Shown piece by piece: positions 25,254 to 33,788 of a stretch of DNA of 64,000 nucleotides. The first letter of the stretch is position 1; every line of letters starts with the position of its first letter. The stretch covers positions 3,286,001-3,350,000 of the forward strand of contig NZ_CP065958.1 in the NCBI RefSeq assembly GCF_041270065.1, read 5' to 3'. The translations under genes and the position numbers were made by a program. Under the pieces are notes generated by a model. It did not search any database and was not told where the DNA came from. It saw only the letters and a list, made by a program, of their open reading frames with translations. The DNA is from Streptomyces fradiae (GTDB lineage Bacteria; Actinomycetota; Actinomycetes; Streptomycetales; Streptomycetaceae).

Positions 25254-26471
25254 TCACGGCACCCAGAGGCCGTCCTCCGTGAGCCCGAGCAGCTCGATCG
25301 CGTTGCCGCGCACGATCCGCTCCACGACGTCCGGCGCCAGGTGGCCCATCTGGGCCTCGCCGACCTCGCGCGACTTGGGCCAGGTGGAGTCCGAGTGCGG
25401 GTAGTCCGTCTCGTACAGGACGTTGCCCACCCCGATCGCGTCGAGGTTGCGCAGCCCGAAGGCGTCGTCGAAGAAGCAGCCGTAGACGTGCCCGGCGAAC
25501 AGCTCCGACGGCGGGCGCAGCACCTTCTCCGCGACCCCGCCCCAGCCGCGGTTCTCCTCCCACACCACGTCCGCGCGTTCGAGGATGTACGGGATCCAGC
25601 CGATCTGGCCCTCCGCGTACATGATCCGCAGGTTCGGGAAGCGCTCGAACTTGCCGCTCATCAGCCAGTCGACCATCGAGAAGCAGCAGTTGGCGAAGGT
25701 GATGGTGGAGCCGACCGCCGGCGGCGCGTCGGGCGAGGTGGACGGCATCCGGCTGGACGAGCCGATGTGCATCGCGATGACGGTGCCGGTCTCGTCGCAG
25801 GCCCGCAGGAACGGGTCCCAGTGGTCGGTGTGCACCGACGGCAGCCCGAGGTGCGGCGGGATCTCGGAGAAGGCCACCGCCCGCACGCCCCGCGCCGCGT
25901 TGCGCCGCACCTCGGCGGCCGCGAGCTCGGGGTCCCACAGCGGGATCAGGGTGAGCGGGATCAGCCGCCCCCGCGCCTCGGGGCCGCACCACTCCTCGAC
26001 CATCCAGTCGTTGTAGGCGCGGACGCCGAGCAGACCGAGTTCACGATCGGAAGCTTCGGTGAAGGTCTGTCCACAGAATCGGGGGAAGGTCGGGAAGCAG
26101 AGCGCGGACTGGACGTGGTTGACGTCCATGTCGGCAAGCCGCTCGGGGACGCTGTACGAACCCGGGCGCATCTGCTCGTAGGTGATGACTTCGAGCCGTA
26201 TCTCGTCGCGGTCGTAGCCGACGGCGGTGTCGAGCCGGGTGAGCGGGCGGTGCAGGTCCTCGTAGACCCACCAGTCGCCGATGGGGCCTTCGTCCCCTTT
26301 GGCGCCCATCACGGGGGCGAACTTTCCGCCCAGAAAGGTCATTTCCTTCAACGGGGCGCGGACGATCCGCGGGCCGGTGTCGCGGTAGCGGGACGGGAGC
26401 CGGTCCTGCCAGACGTGCGGGGGCTCCACGGTGTGGTCGTCCACCGAGATGATCTTGGGGAAGCTCTCCAT
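25254..26471 (-). CDS. Amidohydrolase-2 (ACMSD-like) family metal-dependent hydrolase
   Basis: A 405-residue TIM-barrel protein of the amidohydrolase-2 family, relatives of which hydrolyse or decarboxylate small organic acids. The N-terminal S-V-D-D-H-T-V-E-P-P metal segment is variant (D-H in place of the usual H-x-H). The middle has A-M-H-I-G-S-S-S, and the end E-T-D-Y-P-H-S-D-S-T-W-P carries the typical late Asp. This exact subgroup is frequent in actinobacterial lipid-catabolic clusters. The ATG at 26471 was chosen; a GTG three codons earlier is possible. One perfect palindrome lies 22 bases upstream, and afsR is divergent. Substrate unknown. Confidence 0.88.
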   Translation of the reverse strand: MESFPKIISVDDHTVEPPHVWQDRLPSRYRDTGPRIVRAPLKEMTFLGGKFAPVMGAKGDEGPIGDWWVYEDLHRPLTRLDTAVGYDRDEIRLEVITYEQMRPGSYSVPERLADMDVNHVQSALCFPTFPRFCGQTFTEASDRELGLLGVRAYNDWMVEEWCGPEARGRLIPLTLIPLWDPELAAAEVRRNAARGVRAVAFSEIPPHLGLPSVHTDHWDPFLRACDETGTVIAMHIGSSSRMPSTSPDAPPAVGSTITFANCCFSMVDWLMSGKFERFPNLRIMYAEGQIGWIPYILERADVVWEENRGWGGVAEKVLRPPSELFAGHVYGCFFDDAFGLRNLDAIGVGNVLYETDYPHSDSTWPKSREVGEAQMGHLAPDVVERIVRGNAIELLGLTEDGLWVP

Positions 26472-26492
26472 GCGCTTCACGGTAGCGCCGAT

Positions 26493-26507
26493 CTGACGAT
26501 CCGTCAG
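26493..26507. promoter_or_regulatory. Perfect CTGACG-ATC-CGTCAG palindrome
   Basis: Perfect arms in the gap between the divergent amidohydrolase and afsR genes, 22 bases from the former and 131 from the latter. It most likely controls the amidohydrolase, but an effect on afsR cannot be excluded. Confidence 0.75.
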
Positions 26508-26637
26508 TAAACTGGCGGGGACGGAGGCCGCACCACCGGTTCCCGTCGCTCCGGATCGGCCGACCCGATGCTGACGCGCACCCTCCGGACAAGGCAGACT
26601 GTCTCGGGCGAAACCAGCGGTACGGGCAGGGGGACAT

Positions 26638-29600
26638 ATGGACCGTGAGAACGGGCCGCGCGTTCCGGGACAGCGGACACCGGCCCCGGGTTCGGGCGGC
26701 AACGGCGGGAGCGCCGACGCCAGTACGAACATGGGCGCGGGCCCCGCCGGGAGCGGCGCCGCCGGCGCCGGGCTCAGCTTCGGCGTGCTCGGGCCCGTGC
26801 GAGCCGCGCGAGGCGGCGAACCGCTGCCCACCGGGTCGCCGCAGCAGCGCGCGCTGCTCGCCGCCCTGCTGCTGCGGGACGGGCGTACCGCCACCTCCGG
26901 CGAGCTCATCGACGCCATCTGGGGCGAGGACCCGCCCTCCCAGGCGCTCGCCGCCGTCCGCACGTACGCCTCCCGGCTGCGCAAGGTGCTCGACCCGGGC
27001 GTGCTCGTCAGCGAGTCCGGCGGATACGCCATCCGCACCACCTCGCTCGACCTGACCGCCGCCCACGAGCTGGCCGCCGAGGCCGAGAAGCTGCGCGGCG
27101 GCGGCCGGCGGCAGGAGGCCCGCGACCGGCTCAACGAGGCGCTCGCGCTGTGGGACGGCGAGGCCCTCGCCTCGGTGCCCGGCCCGTACGCCGAGACCCA
27201 GCGGACCCGCCTGGAGGAGTGGCGGCTGCAGCTCCTGGAGAGCCGGCTCGACCTCGACCTGGAGGTCGGCGCGCACGCCGAGGCCGTCTCCGAGCTCACC
27301 GCCCTCACCGCCGCGCACCCGCTGCGCGAACGCCTCCGCGAGCTCCTGATGCTCGCGCTCTACCGGTCCGGCCGGCAGGCCGAGGCGCTCGCCGTGTACG
27401 CCGACACCCGGCGCCTCCTCGCCGACGAACTGGGCGTCGACCCCACCCCCGAACTCTCCCGCCTCCAGCAACGGATCCTCCAGGCCGACGCCGAACTCGC
27501 CCGGCCCGTCGAGGAACCCGCCCCGGCCGCCGCACCCGTCGCCCGCCCCGCCCAACTCCCTGCCACGGTGCCCGACTTCACCGGCCGCGCCGCCTTCGTA
27601 CGGGAGCTGAGCGACCAGCTCGCCACCGCCGAGGGCTCCGTCATGGCCGTCTCCGCGCTCGCCGGCATCGGCGGCGTCGGCAAGACCACGCTCGCCGTGC
27701 ACGTCGCCCACGAGGCCCGCCCGCACTTCCCGGACGGACAGCTGTACGTGGACCTGCAGGGCGCGGGCGCGCGGGCGGCGGCGGCGGAGGCGGTGCTCGG
27801 CGCGTTCCTGCGGGCGCTCGGCACGCCGGACTCGGCGATCCCCGACTCGCTCGACGAGCGCGCCGCGCTCTACCGCTCCACGCTCGACGGACGCCGCGTC
27901 CTCGTGCTGCTCGACAACGCCCGCGACGCCGCCCAGATCCGCCCGCTGCTGCCCGGCACGGCGGGCTGCGCGGCCCTGGTGACCAGCCGGATCCGCATGG
28001 TCGACCTGGCGGGCGCGCACCTGGTGGACCTGGACGTGATGTCCCCGGAGGAGGCGCTGCAGCTCTTCACCCGGATCGTCGGCGAGGAGCGGGTGCGGGC
28101 GGAGCGCGAGGCGGCCCTCGACGTCGTCGCCGCCTGCGGCTTCCTGCCGCTCGCCATCCGCATCGCGGCCTCCCGGCTCGCGGCCCGCCGCACCTGGACG
28201 GTCTCCGTCCTCGCCGCCAAGCTCGGCGACGAGCGGCGCCGGCTCGACGAGCTCCAGGCGGGTGACCTCGCGGTCAAGGCCACCTTCGAGCTCGGCTACG
28301 GCCAGCTCGAACCCGCCCAGGCCCGCGCCTTCCGCCTCCTCGGCCTCGCCGACGGGCCGGACATCTCGCTCGCCGCGGCGGCCGCGGTCCTGGACCTCCC
28401 CGAGTGGGAGACGGAGGACCTCCTGGAGGCGCTCGTCGACACCTCGCTCGTCGAGTCCGCGGCGCCGGGCCGCTACCGCTACCACGACCTGGTGCGGCTC
28501 TACGCGCGTGCGTGCGCGGAGAGGGACGAACAGCCGCCCGCGGAGCGGGAGTCGGCGCTGTCGCGGCTGCTCGACTTCTATCTGGCGACGGCGGCGCGGG
28601 TGTACGCGATCGAGCGGCCGGGCGACCGCACGGTGGACCACCTGGAGACCACCGACCGCGCCGGGCTCGCCTTCGCCGACGCGGGCCAGGCCCTGGACTG
28701 GCTGCACGCCGAGGCCGAGTGCGTGCTGGCCTGCGCCCAGCAGTCGCTGGGGCGGCCCTTCCTGCGCCGGGCCGTGGACCTGCTGATGTCCGCCAAGGAC
28801 CTGGCCGAGTCGGGCGCCAACTCGCATCGCTACGAGACGGCCGCGAAGGCAGTCCGGGACGCCGCGCGCCGGTTCGGCGACGCCCACTCGGAGGGCCGCG
28901 CCCGCACCACCCTCAGCCAGGTGTACAGCACCGCCGGCCGGTTCGAGGAGGCCGCCGAGGAGGCCCGGATCGCGGACGAGCTGAGCCAGGAGTCCGCGGA
29001 CCCGTGGACGGCGGCGAACGCCCCGAACGAGCGCGGCATCCTCGCCCTCTACGAGAACCGGCACGCGGACGCCGAGGACCACCTGTCGAAGGCGCGGGAG
29101 GCCTTCCGCGCCGACGCGAACCACCCGGGCGAGGCGAGCGCGCTGTGCAACCTCTCCCGGGTGCACCTGGCGACCGGCCGGGTGGCGGGTGCCGTGGACC
29201 TGGCGATGCGGGGCATCGCGATCTACGAGTCCGCCGACGCCGGGCTCGCCCTGCGGCTCGCGAACGGGAAGTACGCCCTGGGCCTGGCGCTCACGGCCGC
29301 CGAGCAGACCGCGCGGGCGCGGGACGTGCTGACCGAGGCACTGGCCGTGTTCCAGGAGAGCCGGCAGCAGTTGTGGCACGGCATGACCCTGTTCCGGCTC
29401 GCCGAGGTCCATCTCGTCGACCGCAAGCACGCGGCGGCGGCGGCCAGCGCCGAGCTGGCCCTGTCCGTGCTCCACGGCATCGGCGGCGACTGGCGGCGGG
29501 CGAACGTCCTGACCGTCCTCGGCCGGAGTCTGGCCGGGCTCGGGCAGATCGACCGGGCGCGGGCCTGCTGGGGCGACGCCCTCGCGGTCTTCGAGCAGCT

Positions 29601-29658
29601 GGCCTCCCCCGAGGCCGAGGAGGTCCGGGGCCTGCTCCACCCGGCCGCCGCGGCCTGA
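26638..29658 (+). CDS. afsR: AfsR: SARP-type global regulator with NB-ARC and TPR domains
   Basis: A 1006-residue orthologue of S. coelicolor AfsR, the activator of antibiotic production phosphorylated by AfsK. Domains in order: a 45-residue Gly-rich N-terminus; an OmpR-type DNA-binding domain (L-S-F-G-V-L-G-P-V-R, then S-P-Q-Q-R-A-L-L-A-A-L-L-L, about 45-140); a bacterial transcriptional activation domain (to about 290); an ATPase with P-loop G-I-G-G-V-G-K-T-T at 343-351; and TPR helices to the end. Long stretches match remembered S. coelicolor AfsR, especially R-L-R-E-L-L-M-L-A-L-Y-R-S-G-R-Q-A-E-A. The ATG at 26638 follows GGGGGACAT. It is followed by a terminator and then afsS, its main target. 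Confidence 0.97.
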   Translation: MDRENGPRVPGQRTPAPGSGGNGGSADASTNMGAGPAGSGAAGAGLSFGVLGPVRAARGGEPLPTGSPQQRALLAALLLRDGRTATSGELIDAIWGEDPPSQALAAVRTYASRLRKVLDPGVLVSESGGYAIRTTSLDLTAAHELAAEAEKLRGGGRRQEARDRLNEALALWDGEALASVPGPYAETQRTRLEEWRLQLLESRLDLDLEVGAHAEAVSELTALTAAHPLRERLRELLMLALYRSGRQAEALAVYADTRRLLADELGVDPTPELSRLQQRILQADAELARPVEEPAPAAAPVARPAQLPATVPDFTGRAAFVRELSDQLATAEGSVMAVSALAGIGGVGKTTLAVHVAHEARPHFPDGQLYVDLQGAGARAAAAEAVLGAFLRALGTPDSAIPDSLDERAALYRSTLDGRRVLVLLDNARDAAQIRPLLPGTAGCAALVTSRIRMVDLAGAHLVDLDVMSPEEALQLFTRIVGEERVRAEREAALDVVAACGFLPLAIRIAASRLAARRTWTVSVLAAKLGDERRRLDELQAGDLAVKATFELGYGQLEPAQARAFRLLGLADGPDISLAAAAAVLDLPEWETEDLLEALVDTSLVESAAPGRYRYHDLVRLYARACAERDEQPPAERESALSRLLDFYLATAARVYAIERPGDRTVDHLETTDRAGLAFADAGQALDWLHAEAECVLACAQQSLGRPFLRRAVDLLMSAKDLAESGANSHRYETAAKAVRDAARRFGDAHSEGRARTTLSQVYSTAGRFEEAAEEARIADELSQESADPWTAANAPNERGILALYENRHADAEDHLSKAREAFRADANHPGEASALCNLSRVHLATGRVAGAVDLAMRGIAIYESADAGLALRLANGKYALGLALTAAEQTARARDVLTEALAVFQESRQQLWHGMTLFRLAEVHLVDRKHAAAAASAELALSVLHGIGGDWRRANVLTVLGRSLAGLGQIDRARACWGDALAVFEQLASPEAEEVRGLLHPAAAA

Positions 29659-29667
29659 CCGGAGCGG

Positions 29668-29705
29668 CCGGGCCTCCGCCGCCAAGCCCGGTCGCGGAGG
29701 CCTGG
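29668..29705 (+). terminator. Hairpin after afsR
   Basis: Arms 29668-29679 and 29694-29705 pair over 12 bases with one mismatch and a 14-base loop, ten bases after the afsR stop and directly before the afsS regulatory repeats. Confidence 0.65.
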
Positions 29706-29712
29706 ACAGGCC

Positions 29713-29730
29713 GTTCATCAATCGTTTATC
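29713..29730 (+). promoter_or_regulatory. Direct repeat upstream of afsS (PHO-box/AfsR-site type)
   Basis: GTTCATC (29713-29719) and GTTTATC (29724-29730) repeat at an 11-base step. This matches the spacing and sequence type (GTTCACC-like) of PhoP boxes and of the AfsR site at the S. coelicolor afsS promoter, where the two regulators compete. Lies 177 bases before the afsS start. Confidence 0.65.
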
Positions 29731-29906
29731 GCCGCACGTCACTCTCGGAGTTGTCGATCCGTCGTGTCGGGGGGCAGACGAATCGGCGCGAGGCCCCACC
29801 GTTAAGGTGATCGGCTTTGGACGTCGTCCGCCCGGCGGTTCACGGGGGAATCGCCGAGCGGACGGCTCTTCTATCCGCCAGTCCGACAATTTCAGGAGTC
29901 GACTCC

Positions 29907-30095
29907 ATGGCCGACAACCTCAAGCCCGCTGACTCGCACGCCACCGGCGAGGAGATCACCACGCTGGACTCGCACGCCACCAGCGAGCCGATCAAGCCGC
30001 TCGACGCGAACTCCGGCATCACCACGCTGGACTCGCACGCGACCAGCGAGCCGATCAAGCCGCTGGACTCGCACGCCACCGGCGAGACGATCTGA
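29907..30095 (+). CDS. afsS: AfsS: small repeat protein stimulating antibiotic production
   Basis: A 62-residue protein made almost entirely of a 12-residue repeat around L-D-S-H-A-T; five copies are seen, the third degenerate (L-D-A-N-S-G). This is the hallmark of AfsS, whose transcription is activated by phosphorylated AfsR and which raises secondary metabolism in S. coelicolor (there 63 residues). How it acts is not settled. The ATG at 29907 has AGGAG eight bases upstream. The position directly after afsR and behind the PHO-type direct repeat supports the assignment. Confidence 0.95.
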   Translation: MADNLKPADSHATGEEITTLDSHATSEPIKPLDANSGITTLDSHATSEPIKPLDSHATGETI

Positions 30096-30450
30096 CGCCG
30101 GGCTCCTCAGCCGCACCATCGCGGGGGACGGTTCCGGCGGCGCCATCGGGGGAGTCGCCGGGGCCGGGCGGGGACGTAGGGAGCGCGGGCTCGGGGGACG
30201 CCTCAGGGGACCGGGGGGAAACCTGGGGCTGAGTCCGCGCGGTCCGTACGGACCCGGATGCGGAGGGGTCGGGCGAGCCGCCCGGCCCCTCCGACGCGTT
30301 CCGACGCGTTTCGGCCAGCGACCTGACGGATTCGGCGGGAAAGGCTCGCTCCCGCGTTCGACCTCGGGTGATGATCGGATCCGGCCGGGACGGCAGGCGG
30401 TGGGGACCGCCCGTCGGAGCGGCCGGCACGCCACGCGCGCGCAAGGGGGG
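30096..30450. other. Long gap after afsS without a convincing gene
   Basis: Gly/Pro-type GC-rich sequence with no frame that has a ribosome site and plausible protein. A CGACGCGTTC repeat occurs around 30294-30310. It separates afsS from the convergent acyl-CoA ligase gene. Confidence 0.5.
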
Positions 30451-30482
30451 AGGGCCCGGGCCGGGGAACCGGTCCGGGCCCT
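30451..30482. terminator. Terminator hairpin after the acyl-CoA ligase gene
   Basis: AGGGCCCGG (30451-30459) pairs with CCGGGCCCT (30474-30482); an inner CCGG/CCGG stem extends it around a 4-base loop. It is 22 bases after the minus-strand ligase stop. Confidence 0.7.
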
Positions 30483-30504
30483 TGGCGTGCGGGCGGGCGC
30501 CCCG

Positions 30505-32121
30505 TCAGGGGGTGGCCCGGGCCCGGAGCTCGCCCTTCACCACCTTGCCGCTCGCGTTCCGCGGCAGCGCGTCCACGAACTCGACCTCCCTCGGCACCTT
30601 GTAGTTCGCCATCTCGCGGCGCGACCAGGCGATCAGGTCGTCGGCCGTCAGGGTCGAGCCCGGGCGCCGTACCGCGTACGCCTTGCCCACCTCCCCGAGG
30701 CGCCGGTCCGGGATTCCGACCACCGCGACGTCGGCGATGTCGGGGTGGAGCCCGAGGAGTTGCTCGATCTCCGCGGGGTAGGCGTTGAAGCCGCCGACGA
30801 TGAACATGTCCTTGATCCGGTCGGTGATCCGCAGGTTGCCCGACTCGTCGAGGACCCCCACGTCGCCGGTGCGCAGCCAGCCGTCCGGGTCGATCGCCGC
30901 GGCCGTCGCCTCCGGGTCCTCGAAGTAGCCGCGCATCACGTGGAAGCCGCGGACCAGGACCTCGCCGGCGTCGGAGAGGCGGACCTCGGTGCCGGGGATC
31001 GCGCGGCCCGAGGTGTGCGCGATGACCTCGGCCGGGTCGCCGCGCCGGCACATCGTGACGATGCCGCTCGCCTCGGAGAGGCCGTACGCCGTGAGGACCG
31101 TGCCCACGCCCAGTTCCGACCGCAGGCGCTCGACGAGCCGCAGCGGCACCACCGCCGCGCCGGTGACGACCAGGCGGAGGCTGGACAGGTCGTGGGCGGT
31201 ACGGGACGGGTGGTCGAGCAGCGACTGGTGGAGGGTCGGCGGGCCGGGGAGGACCGAGATCCGCTCGGCCGCGATGTTGGCGAGCACGGTGTCCACGCTG
31301 AAGACCGGCTGCGGCACCATCACCGCCCCGCGCAGCAGGCAGGCGACGATCCCGGCCTTGTAGCCGAAGGTGTGGAAGAAGGGGTTCACGATCAGATAGC
31401 GGTCGCCGGCGCGCAGCCCGGCGAGCTCGCTCCACACCTCGTAGCAGCGCAGGGTCTGCTCATGGGTGATCACGGCGCCCTTGGGGCGGCCGGTGGTGCC
31501 CGAGGTGTAGATGATGTCGGAGGGGTCCGAGGGGGCGATGGCGTCGGCCCGGGCCCGTACCCGCGCCGGATCCACTCCGTCGCCCGCCGCGAGGAAGGAC
31601 TTCCAGGTGGTGTACGCCGGGTCGTCCGGCACGGTGTCGCTGAACACCACCACCCGTCGCAGGTCCGGGAGTTCGGCCCGGGCGCGGCGCAGCGAGGCGA
31701 CGTACGAGGTGCCGAGGAAGGTGCCGGTGACGAAGAGCAGCCGGGCCCGGGAGCGGGCGAGGACGTCGGCGGCCTCGGCGCCCTTGAAGCGGGTGTTGAG
31801 CGGGACGAGGACGGCGCCCGCGCTCACCGCGCCGAGCGCGGCGACGATCCAGTCGAGGGTGTTGGGCGCCCAGATCGCGACCCGGTCCCCGGCGCGTACG
31901 CCGGTGGCGAGGCACGCGGCCGCGGCCCGTTCGACCCGGGCGCCGAGTTCGGCGTACGAGACGCGGGTGCGGCCGTCGACGACCGCCTCCCCCGGCCCGT
32001 ACCGCTCGGCCGCCCGGCGCACCAACTCCGGTATCGAGACCGACTCCGGCATCGAGTCCCACTCCGGTATCGAGTCCGCCCGTGGCACCGGGTCCGCCTC
32101 CGGTATCGAGCCGTGCTCCAT
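30505..32121 (-). CDS. Acyl-CoA ligase (FadD3-like AMP-forming synthetase)
   Basis: A 538-residue ANL-superfamily ligase that activates a carboxylic acid to its CoA thioester through an acyl-AMP. The P-loop-like motif Y-T-S-G-T-T-G-R-P-K-G, the A-Y-G-L-S-E motif, G-W-L-R-T-G-D-V-G, and the C-terminal lysine in N-A-S-G-K-V-V-K are all present. The sequence around P-F-F-H-T-F-G-Y-K-A-G is like FadD3, which activates a steroid-ring fragment in actinobacteria, but this is only a resemblance. The first 30 residues are an expanded S-I-P-E-x-D-S repeat encoded by an 18-base tandem repeat. It is divergent from the thiolase-like operon, with two palindromes between. Confidence 0.9.
   Translation of the reverse strand: MEHGSIPEADPVPRADSIPEWDSMPESVSIPELVRRAAERYGPGEAVVDGRTRVSYAELGARVERAAAACLATGVRAGDRVAIWAPNTLDWIVAALGAVSAGAVLVPLNTRFKGAEAADVLARSRARLLFVTGTFLGTSYVASLRRARAELPDLRRVVVFSDTVPDDPAYTTWKSFLAAGDGVDPARVRARADAIAPSDPSDIIYTSGTTGRPKGAVITHEQTLRCYEVWSELAGLRAGDRYLIVNPFFHTFGYKAGIVACLLRGAVMVPQPVFSVDTVLANIAAERISVLPGPPTLHQSLLDHPSRTAHDLSSLRLVVTGAAVVPLRLVERLRSELGVGTVLTAYGLSEASGIVTMCRRGDPAEVIAHTSGRAIPGTEVRLSDAGEVLVRGFHVMRGYFEDPEATAAAIDPDGWLRTGDVGVLDESGNLRITDRIKDMFIVGGFNAYPAEIEQLLGLHPDIADVAVVGIPDRRLGEVGKAYAVRRPGSTLTADDLIAWSRREMANYKVPREVEFVDALPRNASGKVVKGELRARATP
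32026..32110. repeat. 18-bp tandem repeat in the 5' end of the ligase gene
   Basis: Copies of CTCCGG(T/C)ATCGAG begin at 32026, 32044, 32062 and 32098, giving an 18-base period with one decayed copy. In frame, so copy number changes would lengthen or shorten the N-terminus of the ligase. Confidence 0.8.
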
Positions 32122-32141
32122 CCTGACCCCACCTCCCGTAG

Positions 32142-32156
32142 CTGACTATCCGTCAG
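32142..32156. promoter_or_regulatory. CTGACT-ATC-CGTCAG palindrome, one mismatch
   Basis: Located 20 bases upstream of the minus-strand ligase start, in the 85-base divergent promoter region. Paired with a site 27 bases away. Confidence 0.6.
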
Positions 32157-32168
32157 ATTAGCTGTAGC

Positions 32169-32183
32169 CTGACGCGCTGTCAG
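32169..32183. promoter_or_regulatory. CTGACG-CGC-TGTCAG palindrome, one mismatch
   Basis: Located 23 bases upstream of the plus-strand thiolase-like start. The 27-base spacing to its partner would place both near adjacent faces of the DNA. Confidence 0.6.
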
Positions 32184-32206
32184 CCATCGGATCAGCGTGG
32201 AAGACC

Positions 32207-33361
32207 GTGGGGGTTGCCGTGCTCAAGGACCGCACAGCCATCGTCGGGATCGGCCAGACACCCTTCGCGAAACACCTCCCCGAGTCCGAGAAGGCGCTCG
32301 CCTGCCGGGCGATCCTCGCCGCCCTCGACGACGCCGGGATCGACCCGTCCGAGGTCGACGGCTTCGCCTCGTACACGATGGAGGAGACGGACGAGGTGGA
32401 GGTGGCCAAGGCCGTCGGCGCCGGTGACGTCACCTTCTTCTCCAAGGTCGGCTACGGCGGCGGCGGTTCCTGCGCCACCGTCGCCCATCTCGCCGCCGCC
32501 GTCGCCACCGGCCAGGCCTCCGTCGGCGTCGCCTGGCGGTCCAGGAAGCGCGGCTCCGGCCCCCGCCCCTGGAAGAACACCGCGGTCCAGCTGCCCACCC
32601 CCGGCCAGTGGACCCGGCCCTTCGGACTGCTCCGCCCCGCCGACGAGATCGGCATGCTCGCCCGCCGCTACATGCACGAGTACGGCGCCACCCGCGACCA
32701 CCTCTTCAACGTCGCCCTCGCCTGCCGCAACCGGGCCAACCAGAACCCGGACGCGATCATGTACGAGCGCCCGCTGACCCGCGAGATGTACATGACCTCC
32801 CGCTGGATCAGCGAGCCCCTGTGCCTCTTCGACAACTGCCTGGAGACCGACGGCGCCCTCGCCTGCGTCGTCGTCTCCGCCGAACGCGCCCGCGACTGCC
32901 GGCAGAAGCCCGTGTACGTCCACTCCGCCGCCCAGGGCCTGCCCGCCCAGCACCACGGCATGGTCAACTACTGGAACGACGACCCGCTCACCGGGCCCGC
33001 CTGGACCGCCGCGCGGCACCTCTGGAAGACCGCCGACTTCGGCCCCGAGGACGTCGACGTCGCCCAGATCTACGACGCCTTCACCCCGCTCGTCCCGCTC
33101 TCCCTGGAGGGCTACGGCTTCTGCGGCAGGGGGGAGGGGGCCGGCTTCACCGAGGGCGGCGCCCTGGAGATCGGCGGCCGGCTGCCCCTCAACACCGGCG
33201 GCGGCGGCCTCTCCGAGGCGTACGTCCACGGCTTCAACCTCATCACCGAGGGCGTGAAACAGCTCCGCGGCGTCTCCACCGCCCAGGTCCCGGACGCCGC
33301 CACCTGCCTCGTCACCGCCGGCGAGGGCGTCCCCACATCGGCCGTTCTGCTGAGGAGTTGA
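32207..33361 (+). CDS. Thiolase-like lipid-transfer protein (Ltp2/Ltp4-type retro-aldolase candidate)
   Basis: A 384-residue thiolase-fold protein of the lipid-transfer group. By hand alignment, the position of the thiolase nucleophilic cysteine is Gly, in the run G-Y-G-G-G-G-S-C; a cysteine nearby is four residues off. The C-terminal V-A-Q-I-Y-D-A-F-T-P and N-T-G-G-G-G-L-S-E-A motifs match Ltp-type proteins. Relatives such as Ltp2 form a complex with a DUF35 protein and cleave a beta-hydroxyacyl-CoA by retro-aldol reaction during steroid side-chain loss. The following gene encodes a DUF35 protein, so the same complex is likely here. GTG at 32207 or 32219 may be the start. Substrate unknown. 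Confidence 0.88.
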   Translation: MGVAVLKDRTAIVGIGQTPFAKHLPESEKALACRAILAALDDAGIDPSEVDGFASYTMEETDEVEVAKAVGAGDVTFFSKVGYGGGGSCATVAHLAAAVATGQASVGVAWRSRKRGSGPRPWKNTAVQLPTPGQWTRPFGLLRPADEIGMLARRYMHEYGATRDHLFNVALACRNRANQNPDAIMYERPLTREMYMTSRWISEPLCLFDNCLETDGALACVVVSAERARDCRQKPVYVHSAAQGLPAQHHGMVNYWNDDPLTGPAWTAARHLWKTADFGPEDVDVAQIYDAFTPLVPLSLEGYGFCGRGEGAGFTEGGALEIGGRLPLNTGGGGLSEAYVHGFNLITEGVKQLRGVSTAQVPDAATCLVTAGEGVPTSAVLLRS

Positions 33362-33362
33362 G

Positions 33363-33788
33363 ATGCTGACCCCCGTCATCGACGAAGACGGCGCCCCCTT
33401 CTGGGAGTTCGCCGCCCGGCGCGAGCTGCGCGTTCAGGGCTGCGCGGACTGCGGCGAACTGCGCTTCCCGCCCCGCCCCTGCTGCCCGCACTGCCGGTCC
33501 TTCGACAGCGAGTGGCGGCTGATGTCCGGCCGCGGCCGGATCTGGTCGTACGTCCTCCCCCACCCGCCCCTGCTGCCCGACTACGCCGCCCAGGCCCCCT
33601 ACAACGCGGTCCTCGTCGAACTCGCCGACGCCCCGCGCATCCGCCTCGCCGGCAATGTCGTCGCCGCCCCCGACGCGCCCCTGGACTCGGTCGACCCGGC
33701 CCGGCTGCGGATCGGCGCCGCCGTGCGCGTCGCCTTCACCGAGATCGACGGCGTGACCGTGCCCCGCTGGCTCCTGGAGCGCGGATGA
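33363..33788 (+). CDS. DUF35 zinc-ribbon/OB-fold protein, partner of the thiolase-like protein
   Basis: A 141-residue protein with an N-terminal helix and rubredoxin-like zinc ribbon (C-A-D-C, then C-C-P-H-C) followed by an OB-fold (residues about 60-135, with the G-R-G-R-I-W-S-Y start). DUF35 proteins bind acyl-CoA and are obligate partners of Ltp-type thiolase-like enzymes. Its ATG lies one base after the stop of the thiolase-like gene, and its own stop overlaps the next start (ATGA), so the three genes form a coupled operon. Confidence 0.92.
   Translation: MLTPVIDEDGAPFWEFAARRELRVQGCADCGELRFPPRPCCPHCRSFDSEWRLMSGRGRIWSYVLPHPPLLPDYAAQAPYNAVLVELADAPRIRLAGNVVAAPDAPLDSVDPARLRIGAAVRVAFTEIDGVTVPRWLLERG

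Noticed and set aside
26041..29889. A 1282-codon minus-strand open frame opposite afsR
   Set aside because: Shadow of afsR in GC-rich DNA; no start site or domain.
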